Shown here one piece after another: positions 8,920-17,750 of a DNA stretch of 64,000 nucleotides. The position numbers were made by a program, and so were the translations under genes. This DNA is from a virus, in IMG/VR virus record IMGVR_UViG_3300018080_000098, positions 285,794-349,793 of that record; one strand, 5' to 3'. The notes beneath the pieces are model-generated. The model saw only the letters and a program-made list of their open reading frames with translations, made no database searches and had not been told where the DNA came from. Each line of letters begins with the position of its first letter. The first letter of the stretch is position 1.

Positions 8920-10278
8920 ATGCTGGGAACGATCCGAGTACGTCTCACCTCCGTGCTAGAGCGGGCACGTATCCTTTCAAAGATCCAAGATTTAGCAAGA
9001 GTTTTGGCACGTTACGTATGCCGACTCATAGGAGCGCGAATATTCAGGCACGAGATCCGGGGGATACTTTCAGAGTATGACAATGCTCAGAAAGAGGTCC
9101 TTGATCTGAAGGAAGACCTGGACAATTCGGTACGGAAGAACCGGTTGTTCAGGGCTATACACGAGCTAGCTGGAACGGTATTTTCCTCGCCTTCTGAAGT
9201 AGTTAGCACAGCAACTCGATATGGTGTAGATGGGGATGACGTGTGGTTTCTTTACGCAGCGTTATCAGAGGATGATGTTAGTGAGATAGCGTCGTTTGTT
9301 CTATCGGAGAGCGACTACTCGGACGAAGAAGTTCTACAAATATTGAAGGATACGTCGTACTTGGCGCGGCGTTTAGTACATCGGAAGTTGTGGTTTATTT
9401 TGGCTCACGATCCGATGTTTGAGAGTGCGGAGGATCTGGTTGGGGAGCTGCATGTAGCGGTGTTGCGAGTGATCCGGGAGTACGAGGTACAGTGCACAAC
9501 AAGTGCGCACATGACAGCTAGGGTAGCGAAGTCTGTGAAGAACGAAGCTATCAATCTGGTGGAAAAGCATGGACGGGAGAAACGTCGGGTGGTGGGGCGT
9601 GTACGGGAAAGTCGAGCTCAGCGGGTGTTGTACCATTTGGATGTGCAGAGTGGGGTGGTAACGGAGGTGGAGGTATTTGCGCATCGGGAGCTTCGGCAGG
9701 TACGGGGTGGAAACGTATTGGTAGCGGTGCGAAATTTGACAACGCGTGAGTGGATGGTGGTGCACCACAAGCGGCTGTACGAATCGATGGAGGAGGCGGA
9801 ACACGCGCGTTCTTTGCGGCTAGCTGGTAGGCGCAGCAAGCGGGCACGGTACGCAGACCTGGCTCCTCAGGACATTGACGACTTCCAGCTGAACGTGTTA
9901 TCTATCGATGTGATGGACGAACGTCAAGGAGCTCGTCCTTTCGCGGAGACGTGTGCAGCGGAGGAGCGTACGTGGAAGCTGGACGACGGGCAGCGGCGGG
10001 AAGACATTCTGAAGAGCATCAGTCCGCGCAGCCGTCCATTCGTGGAGCTCGTGTTCGAGTCTGCGGTGGACGAGCTTTTCGACGCGTGGTGTGAGGACCA
10101 CGGGTACAATACGGCTACCTTCGACCTGGCGAAAATGGGCCGCGTAGCATGTCGGTACTTACGTGTGACGAAGCAGCAGCTGCGGAAAGACCTAGCCGAT
10201 ACTCCGGCTGCACTGTGGAGCGATCAGCAGATTGACTTGATTCTAGACCACACTTCTGGTACAACGGTTGACAACTAA
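8920..10278 (+). CDS. divergent sigma-factor-like protein
   Basis: 452 residues. Residues about 170-222 (SAEDLVGELHVAVLRVIREY, then ARVAKSVKNEAINLVEKHG and REKRR) have the layout of sigma70 region 2: an acidic DL start, a core-binding helix ending in EY, then a basic recognition helix. The C-terminal 100 residues (ISPRSRPFVELVFESA, then RYLRVTKQQLRKDLAD) resemble a region-4 helix-turn-helix. A long beta-rich insertion separates the two. By analogy with phage late sigma factors it may redirect host RNA polymerase (inference). It has its own promoter and overlaps the next gene. Confidence 0.6.
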   Translation: MLGTIRVRLTSVLERARILSKIQDLARVLARYVCRLIGARIFRHEIRGILSEYDNAQKEVLDLKEDLDNSVRKNRLFRAIHELAGTVFSSPSEVVSTATRYGVDGDDVWFLYAALSEDDVSEIASFVLSESDYSDEEVLQILKDTSYLARRLVHRKLWFILAHDPMFESAEDLVGELHVAVLRVIREYEVQCTTSAHMTARVAKSVKNEAINLVEKHGREKRRVVGRVRESRAQRVLYHLDVQSGVVTEVEVFAHRELRQVRGGNVLVAVRNLTTREWMVVHHKRLYESMEEAEHARSLRLAGRRSKRARYADLAPQDIDDFQLNVLSIDVMDERQGARPFAETCAAEERTWKLDDGQRREDILKSISPRSRPFVELVFESAVDELFDAWCEDHGYNTATFDLAKMGRVACRYLRVTKQQLRKDLADTPAALWSDQQIDLILDHTSGTTVDN

Positions 10279-11179
10279 AGCACCGAGAATTCACCGACGC
10301 CTTTGCGAATGGTGTAACAGATTCTACAGCGGCCCTACGGGTACACGGTGCACCTGTGGAAGCATGGGACGGATTTTTACCCGCCCTTTCGGCTCAGCTA
10401 AACGGGACAGACTTATGGATCACATACCTTTCAACCACACCTTTTTCCACATCGCTACGGTGACTCCTAATTGGGAACCCTACGACCCGAACGACCCAGG
10501 TTTTCCTCACCCCGTGCACCATCAACCTATAGGTGCTAGCCTTCTTCGCTTGACCAAGGAGAAGGACGAAGATGGGGAAGCCCAAGTTGCGGTCACCATC
10601 ACCTCGAAGGTCATCAAGAACCTCGAGCAGGAGGAGCGAGGTCTGGTAGCTGCCTTCTTCGAGAAAGTACCAGGGGAAACCTCCTTCCTGGTGTCGTTCA
10701 ACGGGCGCTCCTTCGCCCTTCCTGTGATGGTCTACCGAGCTCTGAGGCACGGTGTGAACGCGTCCAAGTACCTCCAGGAACAGGAAGTGTTCACCGCGCG
10801 CTACTCGTCGCAACACGTCGACTTGGCGGACTTCCTCTCGGGCTACGGAACACTCGCCCAAGATGGGGCGTCTCTATCCCTCTACGCGCAGATGCTCGGG
10901 CTTGCCAAGCGCCCCTACCTCAAGGTAGAGGAAGCCTTCCAGAAGGGTCAAACAGACGCCATTAAGGAACGTTTGGAGGTGGACGTCCTGATTATGGCAG
11001 CCATCTTCTTCCGGCTCCTACTTTCACAAGGGCGCCTTACTCTGGATAGCTTTCGAGCTGTATCCAAACTCACTCTGCGTAAATATTTCGATCAGAACGA
11101 TCTGGCTGCCAAGTACCTCGAAGACTCAAACATTACTGAGTACTTCCGAGGTGGCGTACCAGCTGAGAAGAAAAAATGA
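10268..11179 (+). CDS. 303-aa protein with N-terminal zinc site
   Basis: A TTG start overlaps the previous stop and keeps a likely zinc site (CEWC, then CTCG, residues 14-36). ATG starts further in would lose it. The rest is mixed and unrecognised, with a conserved-looking FFEKVPGETSFLVSFNGRSF block. It probably acts with the sigma-like protein just upstream (inference from overlap). Confidence 0.7.
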   Translation: MTTKAPRIHRRLCEWCNRFYSGPTGTRCTCGSMGRIFTRPFGSAKRDRLMDHIPFNHTFFHIATVTPNWEPYDPNDPGFPHPVHHQPIGASLLRLTKEKDEDGEAQVAVTITSKVIKNLEQEERGLVAAFFEKVPGETSFLVSFNGRSFALPVMVYRALRHGVNASKYLQEQEVFTARYSSQHVDLADFLSGYGTLAQDGASLSLYAQMLGLAKRPYLKVEEAFQKGQTDAIKERLEVDVLIMAAIFFRLLLSQGRLTLDSFRAVSKLTLRKYFDQNDLAAKYLEDSNITEYFRGGVPAEKKK

Positions 11180-11418
11180 CCCCAGACAACGCACCTGCTA
11201 CTGAACCACGAGCAGCCGCGAAATCCTCCACTCGGAAGAGGAAGTCTACTCGTAAGTCGCTCAAAATTTCGCACGACCCAGAAGAGTGCAGTCACACCAT
11301 CTTTCGCTACACACCCAAACGAGCTCGTCAAATCTGTGTATCCTGCAAGTCCGTGCGTCGTATTAGCATCAAAGCAGACAACACCGCCACCGTAGGTCCG
11401 TGGCGCCCACCTGCGTAG
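11176..11418 (+). CDS. 80-aa small basic zinc-binding protein
   Basis: Overlaps the previous stop in ATGA. The first 30 residues are Ser/Arg/Lys-rich, then a possible C-H...C-x2-C zinc site (ECSH, then CVSC, residues 38-57). Last plus-strand gene before the convergent junction with the minus-strand block. Confidence 0.7.
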   Translation: MTPDNAPATEPRAAAKSSTRKRKSTRKSLKISHDPEECSHTIFRYTPKRARQICVSCKSVRRISIKADNTATVGPWRPPA

Positions 11419-11445
11419 AATTGCTGTTGTAAGAAGGAGGGGGAT

Positions 11446-11961
11446 TTAGCGCAGGTCTGCGTTGGCGCAGCTCTGCTCGAACTCGCGGGCTGTCGTCCAG
11501 TGATCCAGACAGGCAGCGCACTGAACACTACCATCGGGCTGCTTGTCGAAGAGAGCTCCCGTTCTGCAGGTGGGGCACTCGAGGCAATCCTGGCAGATAG
11601 CGGGCTCGTCGGTGCCCAGTCTGCTCCAGGCGGTCCTGTGAGGATGGTACACGTCTTTACCGCACACCCGGCAAATGGGGGCAGCTTCCGCGTACGCTTT
11701 GTGGATAACCTCTCGGTCGAGCTCGAGGCGCGTGCGCCAACGAGCTTGACATTTCGTGCACCGTACCGCGGTCAGCTTCTGCTTCGTGGCCACACAGATG
11801 TAGGGTTCTGTCTGGAAGCACTCCTCAGCGGGGGTGCCACACTCAGGGCAGCTGTGGCAGCTGCGACAAACGGAGACGCTGTAGAAGCTGATACTGTGTA
11901 TCCGATGGCACACAGCGCATTCACCCTGGATTGATTCTTTGACTTGTCCGTAATCTTGCAT
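11446..11961 (-). CDS. 171-aa protein with multiple zinc ribbons
   Basis: Seven CxxC-type pairs in order: CAVC, CRSC/CPEC, CTKC, CRVC, CQDC/CPTC and CAAC, enough for three or four zinc ribbons. RBS GGAG/AGGTGA before ATG 11961 and a good promoter at 11988-12016. Possibly nucleic-acid binding (inference). Confidence 0.82.
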   Translation of the reverse strand: MQDYGQVKESIQGECAVCHRIHSISFYSVSVCRSCHSCPECGTPAEECFQTEPYICVATKQKLTAVRCTKCQARWRTRLELDREVIHKAYAEAAPICRVCGKDVYHPHRTAWSRLGTDEPAICQDCLECPTCRTGALFDKQPDGSVQCAACLDHWTTAREFEQSCANADLR

Positions 11962-11987
11962 GAGTCACCTCCGCTACCGTCCCCTTC

Positions 11988-12016
11988 AATTTAACAACTC
12001 GGCTGTACTTTGTCAA
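11988..12016 (-). promoter_or_regulatory. promoter for the zinc-ribbon gene
   Basis: -35 TTGACA, 17-bp spacer, -10 TAAATT, reading the minus strand. Confidence 0.75.
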
Positions 12017-12019
12017 GTA

Positions 12020-13414
12020 TTAGTTGAGATCTGACGAAGAGGGTGCGGAATTCCAGAGGGGTCTCCAGCCTGCCAGTTTTTGCTTCAGCATTTCTTCCTG
12101 AATATGATTCAGGCTCATTGTGAGTGCTTCGTGGAGCTCGGAGCGTCCTGTTGCGAAGGGCGCGGTGACGTCGTCCGTTTCCATGCTTTCCACCACTTCG
12201 AGGGACTCCTCGACGTAGCGTTTGGCGACTACCAGGTTGCCGTATCGATTCATGAGTACGGACATGTTGCTCAGCGCTGCCACGAGGCTGGATTTGTGTT
12301 GGTCGGATTGCTCTGCGAGTTTTCTGCTTCGTGTGATGGCACGTCGGAATGTTTCTTGCGCTTCTACAAGGTTGCCTTGCACGCCGTGTACGATACCCAG
12401 CTCGTTCATGTAATTGGTGTGTTGGTCCTGAAAGTAGGTGTTCAGAGGGACCTTATCCATTGCTACTGAGCACCACTTCATTGCGTAGTGGAAGTTTTCG
12501 CGGGCGTCGTCCCACGATTCCGCTACACTGTAAAGCTCTGCTTTCTTGTGGAAGGCTACGCTGGCAAGGAAGGCACCTTTGGCGGTGATTTTTCTTTTGG
12601 GGATGGTAGTGACCCGATGGATTGCTTCCTCCACCATTTGGATGCACTTTCTGTGTTTATCTCTCATCATGAGTACCTCGGCGTAACCGAGGAGCGCTGC
12701 TACGTGGTCAATTGAGTTAAGCTTGTGGCTTTTTACTAGTGTTGAATAGAGTTCGTCAGCCAGCCCAACAGCTGCTCCTACTCGTGGCTCATCTTCATCA
12801 TCGTGGAATATTCGTGCTAGTAGCCACGCACTAGGTGCAGCTCTTTTAGTGATTCGCAGTTCCACGTAATCAGGGTCGTCGGTTTCGTACGTCTTTTTGA
12901 ATGCTTCTACACCAGCGGCCACATCCAGGATGGAGATAAGGTTGTGTTGTGCAAACTTGTATTCCTTCATCGTGTTCAGTGCGAGAGCAATATGGAACAG
13001 GAAATCCAGGCCAGCCTCTACGTAATGGAAGGGTGCGTTATCTATGTCTGTATGTTTTTTCAATATTTGGAAGGCTCCTCCCAGCAGCGCGAGGGATGCC
13101 ATTGGGTCTTCATAGACCATCCCATAGCATTCCTTTTCTAGGAAGAGCTGTTTGATGAACAAAGAGTATTGTAGCTCATCCTCTTCACGAAGTCCTTCCG
13201 GCGGGTAGTTCGTGAATATGTAAAGGAGGTCGCTTGTTTGTTTGGACTGGCGCATCCCGGTTGAGATCTCTTCGAACTCGTTGAGTGTAGCTATCGCTAC
13301 TGAGACGTATTCCGCGTTGTAACCTTTGGGAAGGTTATCCCGCAGACCTACCAGGATAGAATGTACAAGGCGTGCGTTTGGCATTGGTGTTTGCATAACA
13401 GCAGTTATACTCAT
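12020..13414 (-). CDS. TPR-repeat protein, 464 aa
   Basis: Helical repeats with TPR-like spacing, clearest near residues 290-410 (AFHKKAELYSVAESWDDARE, NELGIVHGVQGNLVEAQET, ALSNMSVLMNRYGNLVVAKR). Such repeats bind proteins. No enzymatic domain or signal peptide. Last gene of a long minus-strand run starting near 17377. Partner unknown. Confidence 0.8.
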   Translation of the reverse strand: MSITAVMQTPMPNARLVHSILVGLRDNLPKGYNAEYVSVAIATLNEFEEISTGMRQSKQTSDLLYIFTNYPPEGLREEDELQYSLFIKQLFLEKECYGMVYEDPMASLALLGGAFQILKKHTDIDNAPFHYVEAGLDFLFHIALALNTMKEYKFAQHNLISILDVAAGVEAFKKTYETDDPDYVELRITKRAAPSAWLLARIFHDDEDEPRVGAAVGLADELYSTLVKSHKLNSIDHVAALLGYAEVLMMRDKHRKCIQMVEEAIHRVTTIPKRKITAKGAFLASVAFHKKAELYSVAESWDDARENFHYAMKWCSVAMDKVPLNTYFQDQHTNYMNELGIVHGVQGNLVEAQETFRRAITRSRKLAEQSDQHKSSLVAALSNMSVLMNRYGNLVVAKRYVEESLEVVESMETDDVTAPFATGRSELHEALTMSLNHIQEEMLKQKLAGWRPLWNSAPSSSDLN

Positions 13415-13432
13415 AAGTAGCTAAGAAGTCAA

Positions 13433-14065
13433 CTACTTCGGCATCCATATCTTTTGTTTCCAGAGGATAGTGCTTTTCTTGTTTCGGTGCAGGACGTTCC
13501 AGAGCAGTGTACTATCTATGTCTAGTTGCAGTTTGTCTATAGGTATTTGGACGCCGCCTGTAAGTACCTGGACGCCACCTACAAGCTGTTTCTTATTCCA
13601 GTCTTCCTTGACGTTATTCAGCTGTATCCCATGACGGGTTGCGGCTGCTTTTACATTTTCCCACCCCTTCTTGGCGAGTGTAAGCGCTTCTTCTTTTGTG
13701 ACGTGTACCGCCAGTGACATGACCCCATTTTTACCTTGGAGCGCCCAAGATCCGTCTTCGATAGCGACGTATTCCTTCATCTGGATGATGACTGCTTCTC
13801 GTAGCAGGTTAACAGAATCTTGCGCGGTCTCTTTCGCGATGTCTTTGACGAGGCCCTGCTTGAGCGCTTTGTTCATGAGCGCTATCGTGGGAGGGGCCAT
13901 GTTGTCCACTGGTTTGAAGTTCGTTTCTATCCAGTACTGAGGATGGACAACAACTTCTACACCTGCATGTGAAGGATGTTCCTCTTCAAGGAGCGGAGAG
14001 GGGGATGCAGCATTCTGCTTTCCGCGCAATCGAGCTAATATATTTGAAAGTACTTTCCCAACCAT
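13433..14065 (-). CDS. 210-aa protein of unknown function
   Basis: Basic N-terminus (LSNILARLRGKQNAAS), then a domain with YWIETNFKPVDNMAPP and a helix/strand mix, ending KSTILWKQKIWMPK. No membrane segment or Cys motif. Three bases separate it from the gene before and 18 from the TPR gene after. Confidence 0.75.
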   Translation of the reverse strand: MVGKVLSNILARLRGKQNAASPSPLLEEEHPSHAGVEVVVHPQYWIETNFKPVDNMAPPTIALMNKALKQGLVKDIAKETAQDSVNLLREAVIIQMKEYVAIEDGSWALQGKNGVMSLAVHVTKEEALTLAKKGWENVKAAATRHGIQLNNVKEDWNKKQLVGGVQVLTGGVQIPIDKLQLDIDSTLLWNVLHRNKKSTILWKQKIWMPK

Positions 14066-14068
14066 CAG

Positions 14069-14449
14069 CTACACACGATAACCTTTGCCAGTAGTCTTCT
14101 CTTCAATATTATTCAGAATGCTTTCGCACGTATCACTGATGAACACGTCGATGGCTTCCTTTAGCGACAGTGCTGGTCGCATACGTTCTGCGAGCACCTT
14201 CATCTTTTCTGGGCTAGCTTCCTGCTTTTTCATCACCTGAAGAGACATCATGATTGCGGTCGAGTGGTTCGCCAACTTCTCTGCAATCTCCAGGATGGGA
14301 GCGAGCTCCTGCAGGTCAGCTATCAACGCTTTGATGTTGTGGCACTTGGGGTCAATTTTCGTTTGCCACTTTGTTGTCTTCTCGGGAGGAGGCCCAAGGG
14401 GGTTGTCAACACTTCCAGGTTCAGCTGCACTTCGTTTGTCGTTTGCCAT
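14069..14449 (-). CDS. 126-aa helical protein
   Basis: GAGAGG precedes ATG 14449. Central amphipathic helices (IKALIADLQELAPILEIAEKL), no Cys. Unknown. Its size and helical build match other small proteins of this operon. Confidence 0.75.
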   Translation of the reverse strand: MANDKRSAAEPGSVDNPLGPPPEKTTKWQTKIDPKCHNIKALIADLQELAPILEIAEKLANHSTAIMMSLQVMKKQEASPEKMKVLAERMRPALSLKEAIDVFISDTCESILNNIEEKTTGKGYRV

Positions 14450-14506
14450 GATTTCACCTCTCTACGTATTTTACAAGATACGGATTGGGGGATACACGGG
14501 GGTAGA

Positions 14507-15178
14507 TTAGTCGGAACTTTCTATTGTTCTGGCATCGATTAGCTTCTCTAAACGGTCACATTCATTGAGTAATTTTATATCGTCGTCTTTGTGGCGGTCC
14601 AGATACGCTCGAGCTTCCTCCAGCATTTCTTTGAGGTTTTCGATAGTTCCAGTGTTCTGTTTGAGCGTCCACCCTACTAAGAAAATAAGTACGTTTGCTG
14701 CGTCACGATACTTCTCTATGACCTTGAATGCGTCGATAGCAGCTTGCATGTACCATCCAGCTTCCTGCACGTTCATTTCAGTGGAGTAGCTGTCGAGTGC
14801 GTTGATGTACTGTCTTCCTTCTCGGTACAACGTTAACGCGATTCCAGGCATTGCTTTCCGAATAGCTTCTTCTCGGAGCTCATCTACGCGCTGCTTCACT
14901 CGGGTCCGTGCTCGTGCGGAAGGAGACTCCTTTGGGGGAGCTCGCTTCTTCACCCTTTGGGCTACAGCGCGTCTGCGCTGTTTAGCCTTTTGAGCTCGGG
15001 GGCGTCTTGGAGGGCCCACTCGAGGCTTCACTGCTGGTACCAGGTCTTCCACTTCTTCCCCGTCGGAGTTTCCTTCTTCGATTAGAGAGGGCTCGTCTGA
15101 TGTGACAATACCACCGAGGAAGGCCAAACGGTTACCCCAAGCGGCTTCTTGGGGGTCTTTTTTACGCTTCTTCGTCAC
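14507..15178 (-). CDS. 223-aa basic protein with NRLAFL N-terminus
   Basis: The N-terminal WGNRLAFLGGIV resembles ENRLAFLESI near the N-terminus of the radical SAM protein at 30905-32026. Then an acidic patch, an Arg/Lys-rich nucleic-acid-binding-like segment (residues 55-90) and a helical C-terminal domain. It overlaps the Ntn-hydrolase gene by 17 bases, so they are likely co-translated. Confidence 0.75.
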   Translation of the reverse strand: MTKKRKKDPQEAAWGNRLAFLGGIVTSDEPSLIEEGNSDGEEVEDLVPAVKPRVGPPRRPRAQKAKQRRRAVAQRVKKRAPPKESPSARARTRVKQRVDELREEAIRKAMPGIALTLYREGRQYINALDSYSTEMNVQEAGWYMQAAIDAFKVIEKYRDAANVLIFLVGWTLKQNTGTIENLKEMLEEARAYLDRHKDDDIKLLNECDRLEKLIDARTIESSD

Positions 15179-15755
15179 TGTACGGAATGGTGCTAAGGAG
15201 GTGGAAGGGTTTCTTTACCTGGTGGTCGTACTGGGCTGCGGTTTCCAAAGCGGTAAGCATAGGTTCCGCTGGACTGGGGAGGTTAGGTGCAGTTCTAGCT
15301 TTCTCTAGGATGGTGAGCGCTCCTTGTGCTACCCAGCCGCCGGACCCGATGGCGACGACTTGCGGCTCCGCTACTTCGAGCCAGCAATCCTTGTCGACGA
15401 TGAGGTACATGCTTCCGTTCATCCCTACCAAGATAGCGCTTCCGTCGTCGGAGTGGCGGTTGAAACTTTTCCACAGACTAGCTTTTTCCAGGATACTGGT
15501 AAGGAGCGTTTTAACGTACGAGAATGTGACCGACTTCTCGAGTGTTTCTTCAGCCAGCTCATCGTGAAGTGTGCATAGTACTGCAGCGTCTCCGGTAACT
15601 CCGATGAGGACTTGCTCATCGTTGCCTTCGATAGGAACGGTGATGATTTTTCTGGGGGACTTGGCTTCCCAGACAGCTCCGTCGGACAGGGTGAAGGCAG
15701 AGTCACACCCCATGTAAACGACGCCATTGTTCTGCAATGCTACGATACAGCTCAA
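15162..15755 (-). CDS. HslV/proteasome-like Ntn hydrolase
   Basis: The start MSCIVALQNNGVVYMGCDSA fits the Ntn-hydrolase pattern in which the residue after Met (here Ser2; HslV has Thr) becomes the nucleophile. VLIGVTGDAA and VVAIGSGGWVAQGALTIL match the conserved strands and the Gly-rich region of HslV and phage proteasome-like proteins. Length 197 fits. No HslU-type unfoldase lies nearby, so it may process small substrates or work with a host ATPase (inference). Confidence 0.75.
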   Translation of the reverse strand: MSCIVALQNNGVVYMGCDSAFTLSDGAVWEAKSPRKIITVPIEGNDEQVLIGVTGDAAVLCTLHDELAEETLEKSVTFSYVKTLLTSILEKASLWKSFNRHSDDGSAILVGMNGSMYLIVDKDCWLEVAEPQVVAIGSGGWVAQGALTILEKARTAPNLPSPAEPMLTALETAAQYDHQVKKPFHLLSTIPYSDEEA

Positions 15756-16324
15756 TCGAGCACCTCCTCTTGTGTTTGCCGGGCCTCTCGAAGGCCACCA
15801 ATTTTGTCCATTACCACTTCTTCTACCATCTTGTGAACTCGCTGGTAGCTGTCATCTGCTACGCTTTTCCGCCATTCATTCACAATATGCGGAAGCATGT
15901 GTAGTAGCACGTATTTGTTGTGTACGTCAAGATCAGATGGTGAAGCCATTCTTGCAGTACTGAGTGGGGGCGACTCCTCCAAATGGATGTTTATTTGTGG
16001 CGCACCTTTGCTGTCGAAAGTAAATGACATACATTTAATCTCGTTGAAGAACCTGGATTGCCGATGAAGGTTTCGATGTAAAGATTGGTCGGCGGGCGCT
16101 GCGGCTAGTGCATCCAGTACTTCATCTGAATTCGTTGGGACGATCGCTCGAGCTTTCTTCCCTTCAGCTTGCATCTCTTCGTGCACCTCGTTGAGCGCTT
16201 CGTTCAGCTCTTTCGAGATGATTTGGGAGAGTGTAGGGGACGTATTCAGCGTTGTCACGAGGATAGTCGCTGAGAATTTCTTGATGAAGCGAGCTTCGAG
16301 GTCGACGTTTTTATTTTTGGCCAC
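15752..16324 (-). CDS. 190-aa helical protein
   Basis: Overlaps the Ntn-hydrolase start by 4 bases. Helices with ELNEALNEVHEEMQAEGKKA and a beta segment CMSFTFDSKGAPQINIHLEE. No family recognised. Its tight coupling makes it a candidate partner or substrate of the hydrolase (inference). Confidence 0.72.
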   Translation of the reverse strand: MAKNKNVDLEARFIKKFSATILVTTLNTSPTLSQIISKELNEALNEVHEEMQAEGKKARAIVPTNSDEVLDALAAAPADQSLHRNLHRQSRFFNEIKCMSFTFDSKGAPQINIHLEESPPLSTARMASPSDLDVHNKYVLLHMLPHIVNEWRKSVADDSYQRVHKMVEEVVMDKIGGLREARQTQEEVLD

Positions 16325-16670
16325 GATCGACGATCTCCTTGCATGATAGGTAGCCGATAGCTTCCATCATAGCGATTAGCCGCACAGCTTCTGAGGCGAT
16401 GCTTACCGCTACCTGGTTGTCTTCGTGGCTTTTGAGGATCTCGGCCACTTCGAGGAGGATATCTTTCCCGAGGAGGTCGTGGAGCGCTTGCCCCATGGTG
16501 ACCACTCCAAAGAGGAAAGAGTTGTCTTGTGCAGCGAGCAGTGTCTGCAGCTCCTTTGGAATAAGGGGAAGGAGTTGTTGGACACGTTCCAGGTTGGGTG
16601 CTTCCTTGACGACCTGTTGTGCGTACTCGAGGTCGAGGGGAGGAAGATTATCTTGGGGTGTAGAATCCAT
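16311..16670 (-). CDS. 119-aa protein, paralogue of 16913-17377
   Basis: ATG 16670 follows AGGA; upstream in-frame codons run into the next gene. The core LPLIPKELQTLL...FLFGVVTMGQALHDLLGKDIL aligns with LQLPTGIKEMLE...FVLGFLNGIQCAHDIGLKALL in the gene two places upstream, suggesting duplication. Function unknown. Confidence 0.72.
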   Translation of the reverse strand: MDSTPQDNLPPLDLEYAQQVVKEAPNLERVQQLLPLIPKELQTLLAAQDNSFLFGVVTMGQALHDLLGKDILLEVAEILKSHEDNQVAVSIASEAVRLIAMMEAIGYLSCKEIVDRGQK

Positions 16671-16680
16671 GGTTGTCCTA

Positions 16681-16920
16681 CTAATTTTGCTTGTGGTGTT
16701 TGTTCCATAGGAGAATTGGTGGAGTGCCAAGCAGCGCAAAGGTTGTTACGAACGCTGCAAAGCTGGCCAACATTCCTACACTTGCTGCTACGGGTTCAAG
16801 GTAGTAGTCTCCTACTAGCTGTGCTTTGATGTACGACTTGAGCGGCAGTGTGAGGAAGAGGCTCAGAAAGAGTGCGGCAGCTCCTCCAACGGCGCCCATG
16901 ATGGAAGCCGTTCTACTCAT
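16681..16920 (-). CDS. 79-aa protein with two membrane segments
   Basis: Hydrophobic stretches at about 9-27 and 46-66 with a short basic C-terminus (WNKHHKQN). The size and two-helix layout would suit a holin, but no lysis gene is adjacent, so this is weak. Confidence 0.68.
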   Translation of the reverse strand: MSRTASIMGAVGGAAALFLSLFLTLPLKSYIKAQLVGDYYLEPVAASVGMLASFAAFVTTFALLGTPPILLWNKHHKQN

Positions 16921-17377
16921 CAGAGCTTTCCTCTTTTTCTGCGTCCTCTCGGTCGGTCATGACGTTAGCCGCCATCCAACCTACACCTTCGACTACAGAG
17001 GAAACGGTGATGATGAGGCGGTCGGTGGGGTACTGTAGCTGTTCGCCGTTTATCTGGCTTCCGGGAGTGACCACACCTCTGGCTTGCTGTAGGGTAATGA
17101 GGCGTCTGCGGACATCGTCGAGTAGTGCTTTGAGACCGATGTCGTGGGCGCATTGAATGCCATTCAGAAAGCCCAGAACGAAGTCGTCGGGCTGCTCTTC
17201 CAGCATCTCTTTGATGCCTGTAGGCAGTTGGAGGATAATAGCTCGTGCTTGTGCTGTGTGATGCCATCCTTCAGCTACTTTACGGGCGAAGTCCATCCCG
17301 AGGGGCTGCATTTTTACCTTGGGTGGCTTTCCGTCTGCATCATCCGTCGCTGGTGCGGGTTTTTCATCTCCAGCCAT
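16913..17377 (-). CDS. 154-aa protein, paralogue of 16311-16670
   Basis: ATG 17377 is preceded by AAAGGAAC and lies about 20 bases after a good promoter, so the longer upstream reading is rejected. Pro/Asp-rich N-terminus, then the helical core shared with its paralogue and an acidic tail. First gene of the run down to 12020. Confidence 0.75.
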   Translation of the reverse strand: MAGDEKPAPATDDADGKPPKVKMQPLGMDFARKVAEGWHHTAQARAIILQLPTGIKEMLEEQPDDFVLGFLNGIQCAHDIGLKALLDDVRRRLITLQQARGVVTPGSQINGEQLQYPTDRLIITVSSVVEGVGWMAANVMTDREDAEKEESSDE

Positions 17378-17399
17378 TGTGTTGTTCCTTTCACCTGTG

Positions 17400-17428
17400 A
17401 CTCTATCTTTTTTGCTTTCCAGTGTCAA
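17400..17428 (-). promoter_or_regulatory. promoter inside the end of the preceding gene
   Basis: -35 TTGACA, 17-bp spacer, -10 TAGAGT. It lies over the 3' end of the gene at 17403-17750. Confidence 0.65.
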
Positions 17429-17750
17429 GCTTGTTTGTCGACTTTTCTTTGCTAGCGTTAAGGAATCGTTTGAGTTTTTGCTTCAATTGCATCCATTTTA
17501 AAGGATTTCGTTTAGCTTGTGCTGCCCAGCGCCTGTAGTTTCGTGAAATATACGTGAGAATACCTATTCCGTTATCTTTTGGTAGTGTTTTTGTGTGCAT
17601 GATAGCTACTGCATCTTTTTGCTGTTGGGCAATGCGGTGAAGGTGATCTTTTTCACCCGCGTGCAGTTGCAGTAGACCGATTGCTGTGATAACAACCGTA
17701 ACCAGGATAAAGCTGCTCCTGAGAGCGAGCTCAAGCTTTCTTTTGGGCAT
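17403..17750 (-). CDS. 115-aa single-pass membrane protein
   Basis: N-terminal basic residues, one membrane helix (about 12-31, SSFILVTVVITAIGLLQL), then a basic helical tail. Overlaps the previous gene by 20 bases. Function unknown. Confidence 0.7.
   Translation of the reverse strand: MPKRKLELALRSSFILVTVVITAIGLLQLHAGEKDHLHRIAQQQKDAVAIMHTKTLPKDNGIGILTYISRNYRRWAAQAKRNPLKWMQLKQKLKRFLNASKEKSTNKLDTGKQKR

Noticed and set aside
16681-16920. Holin call for the two-helix membrane protein
   Set aside because: Size and topology fit, but no endolysin or spanin is adjacent, and several other small membrane proteins here would fit equally well.
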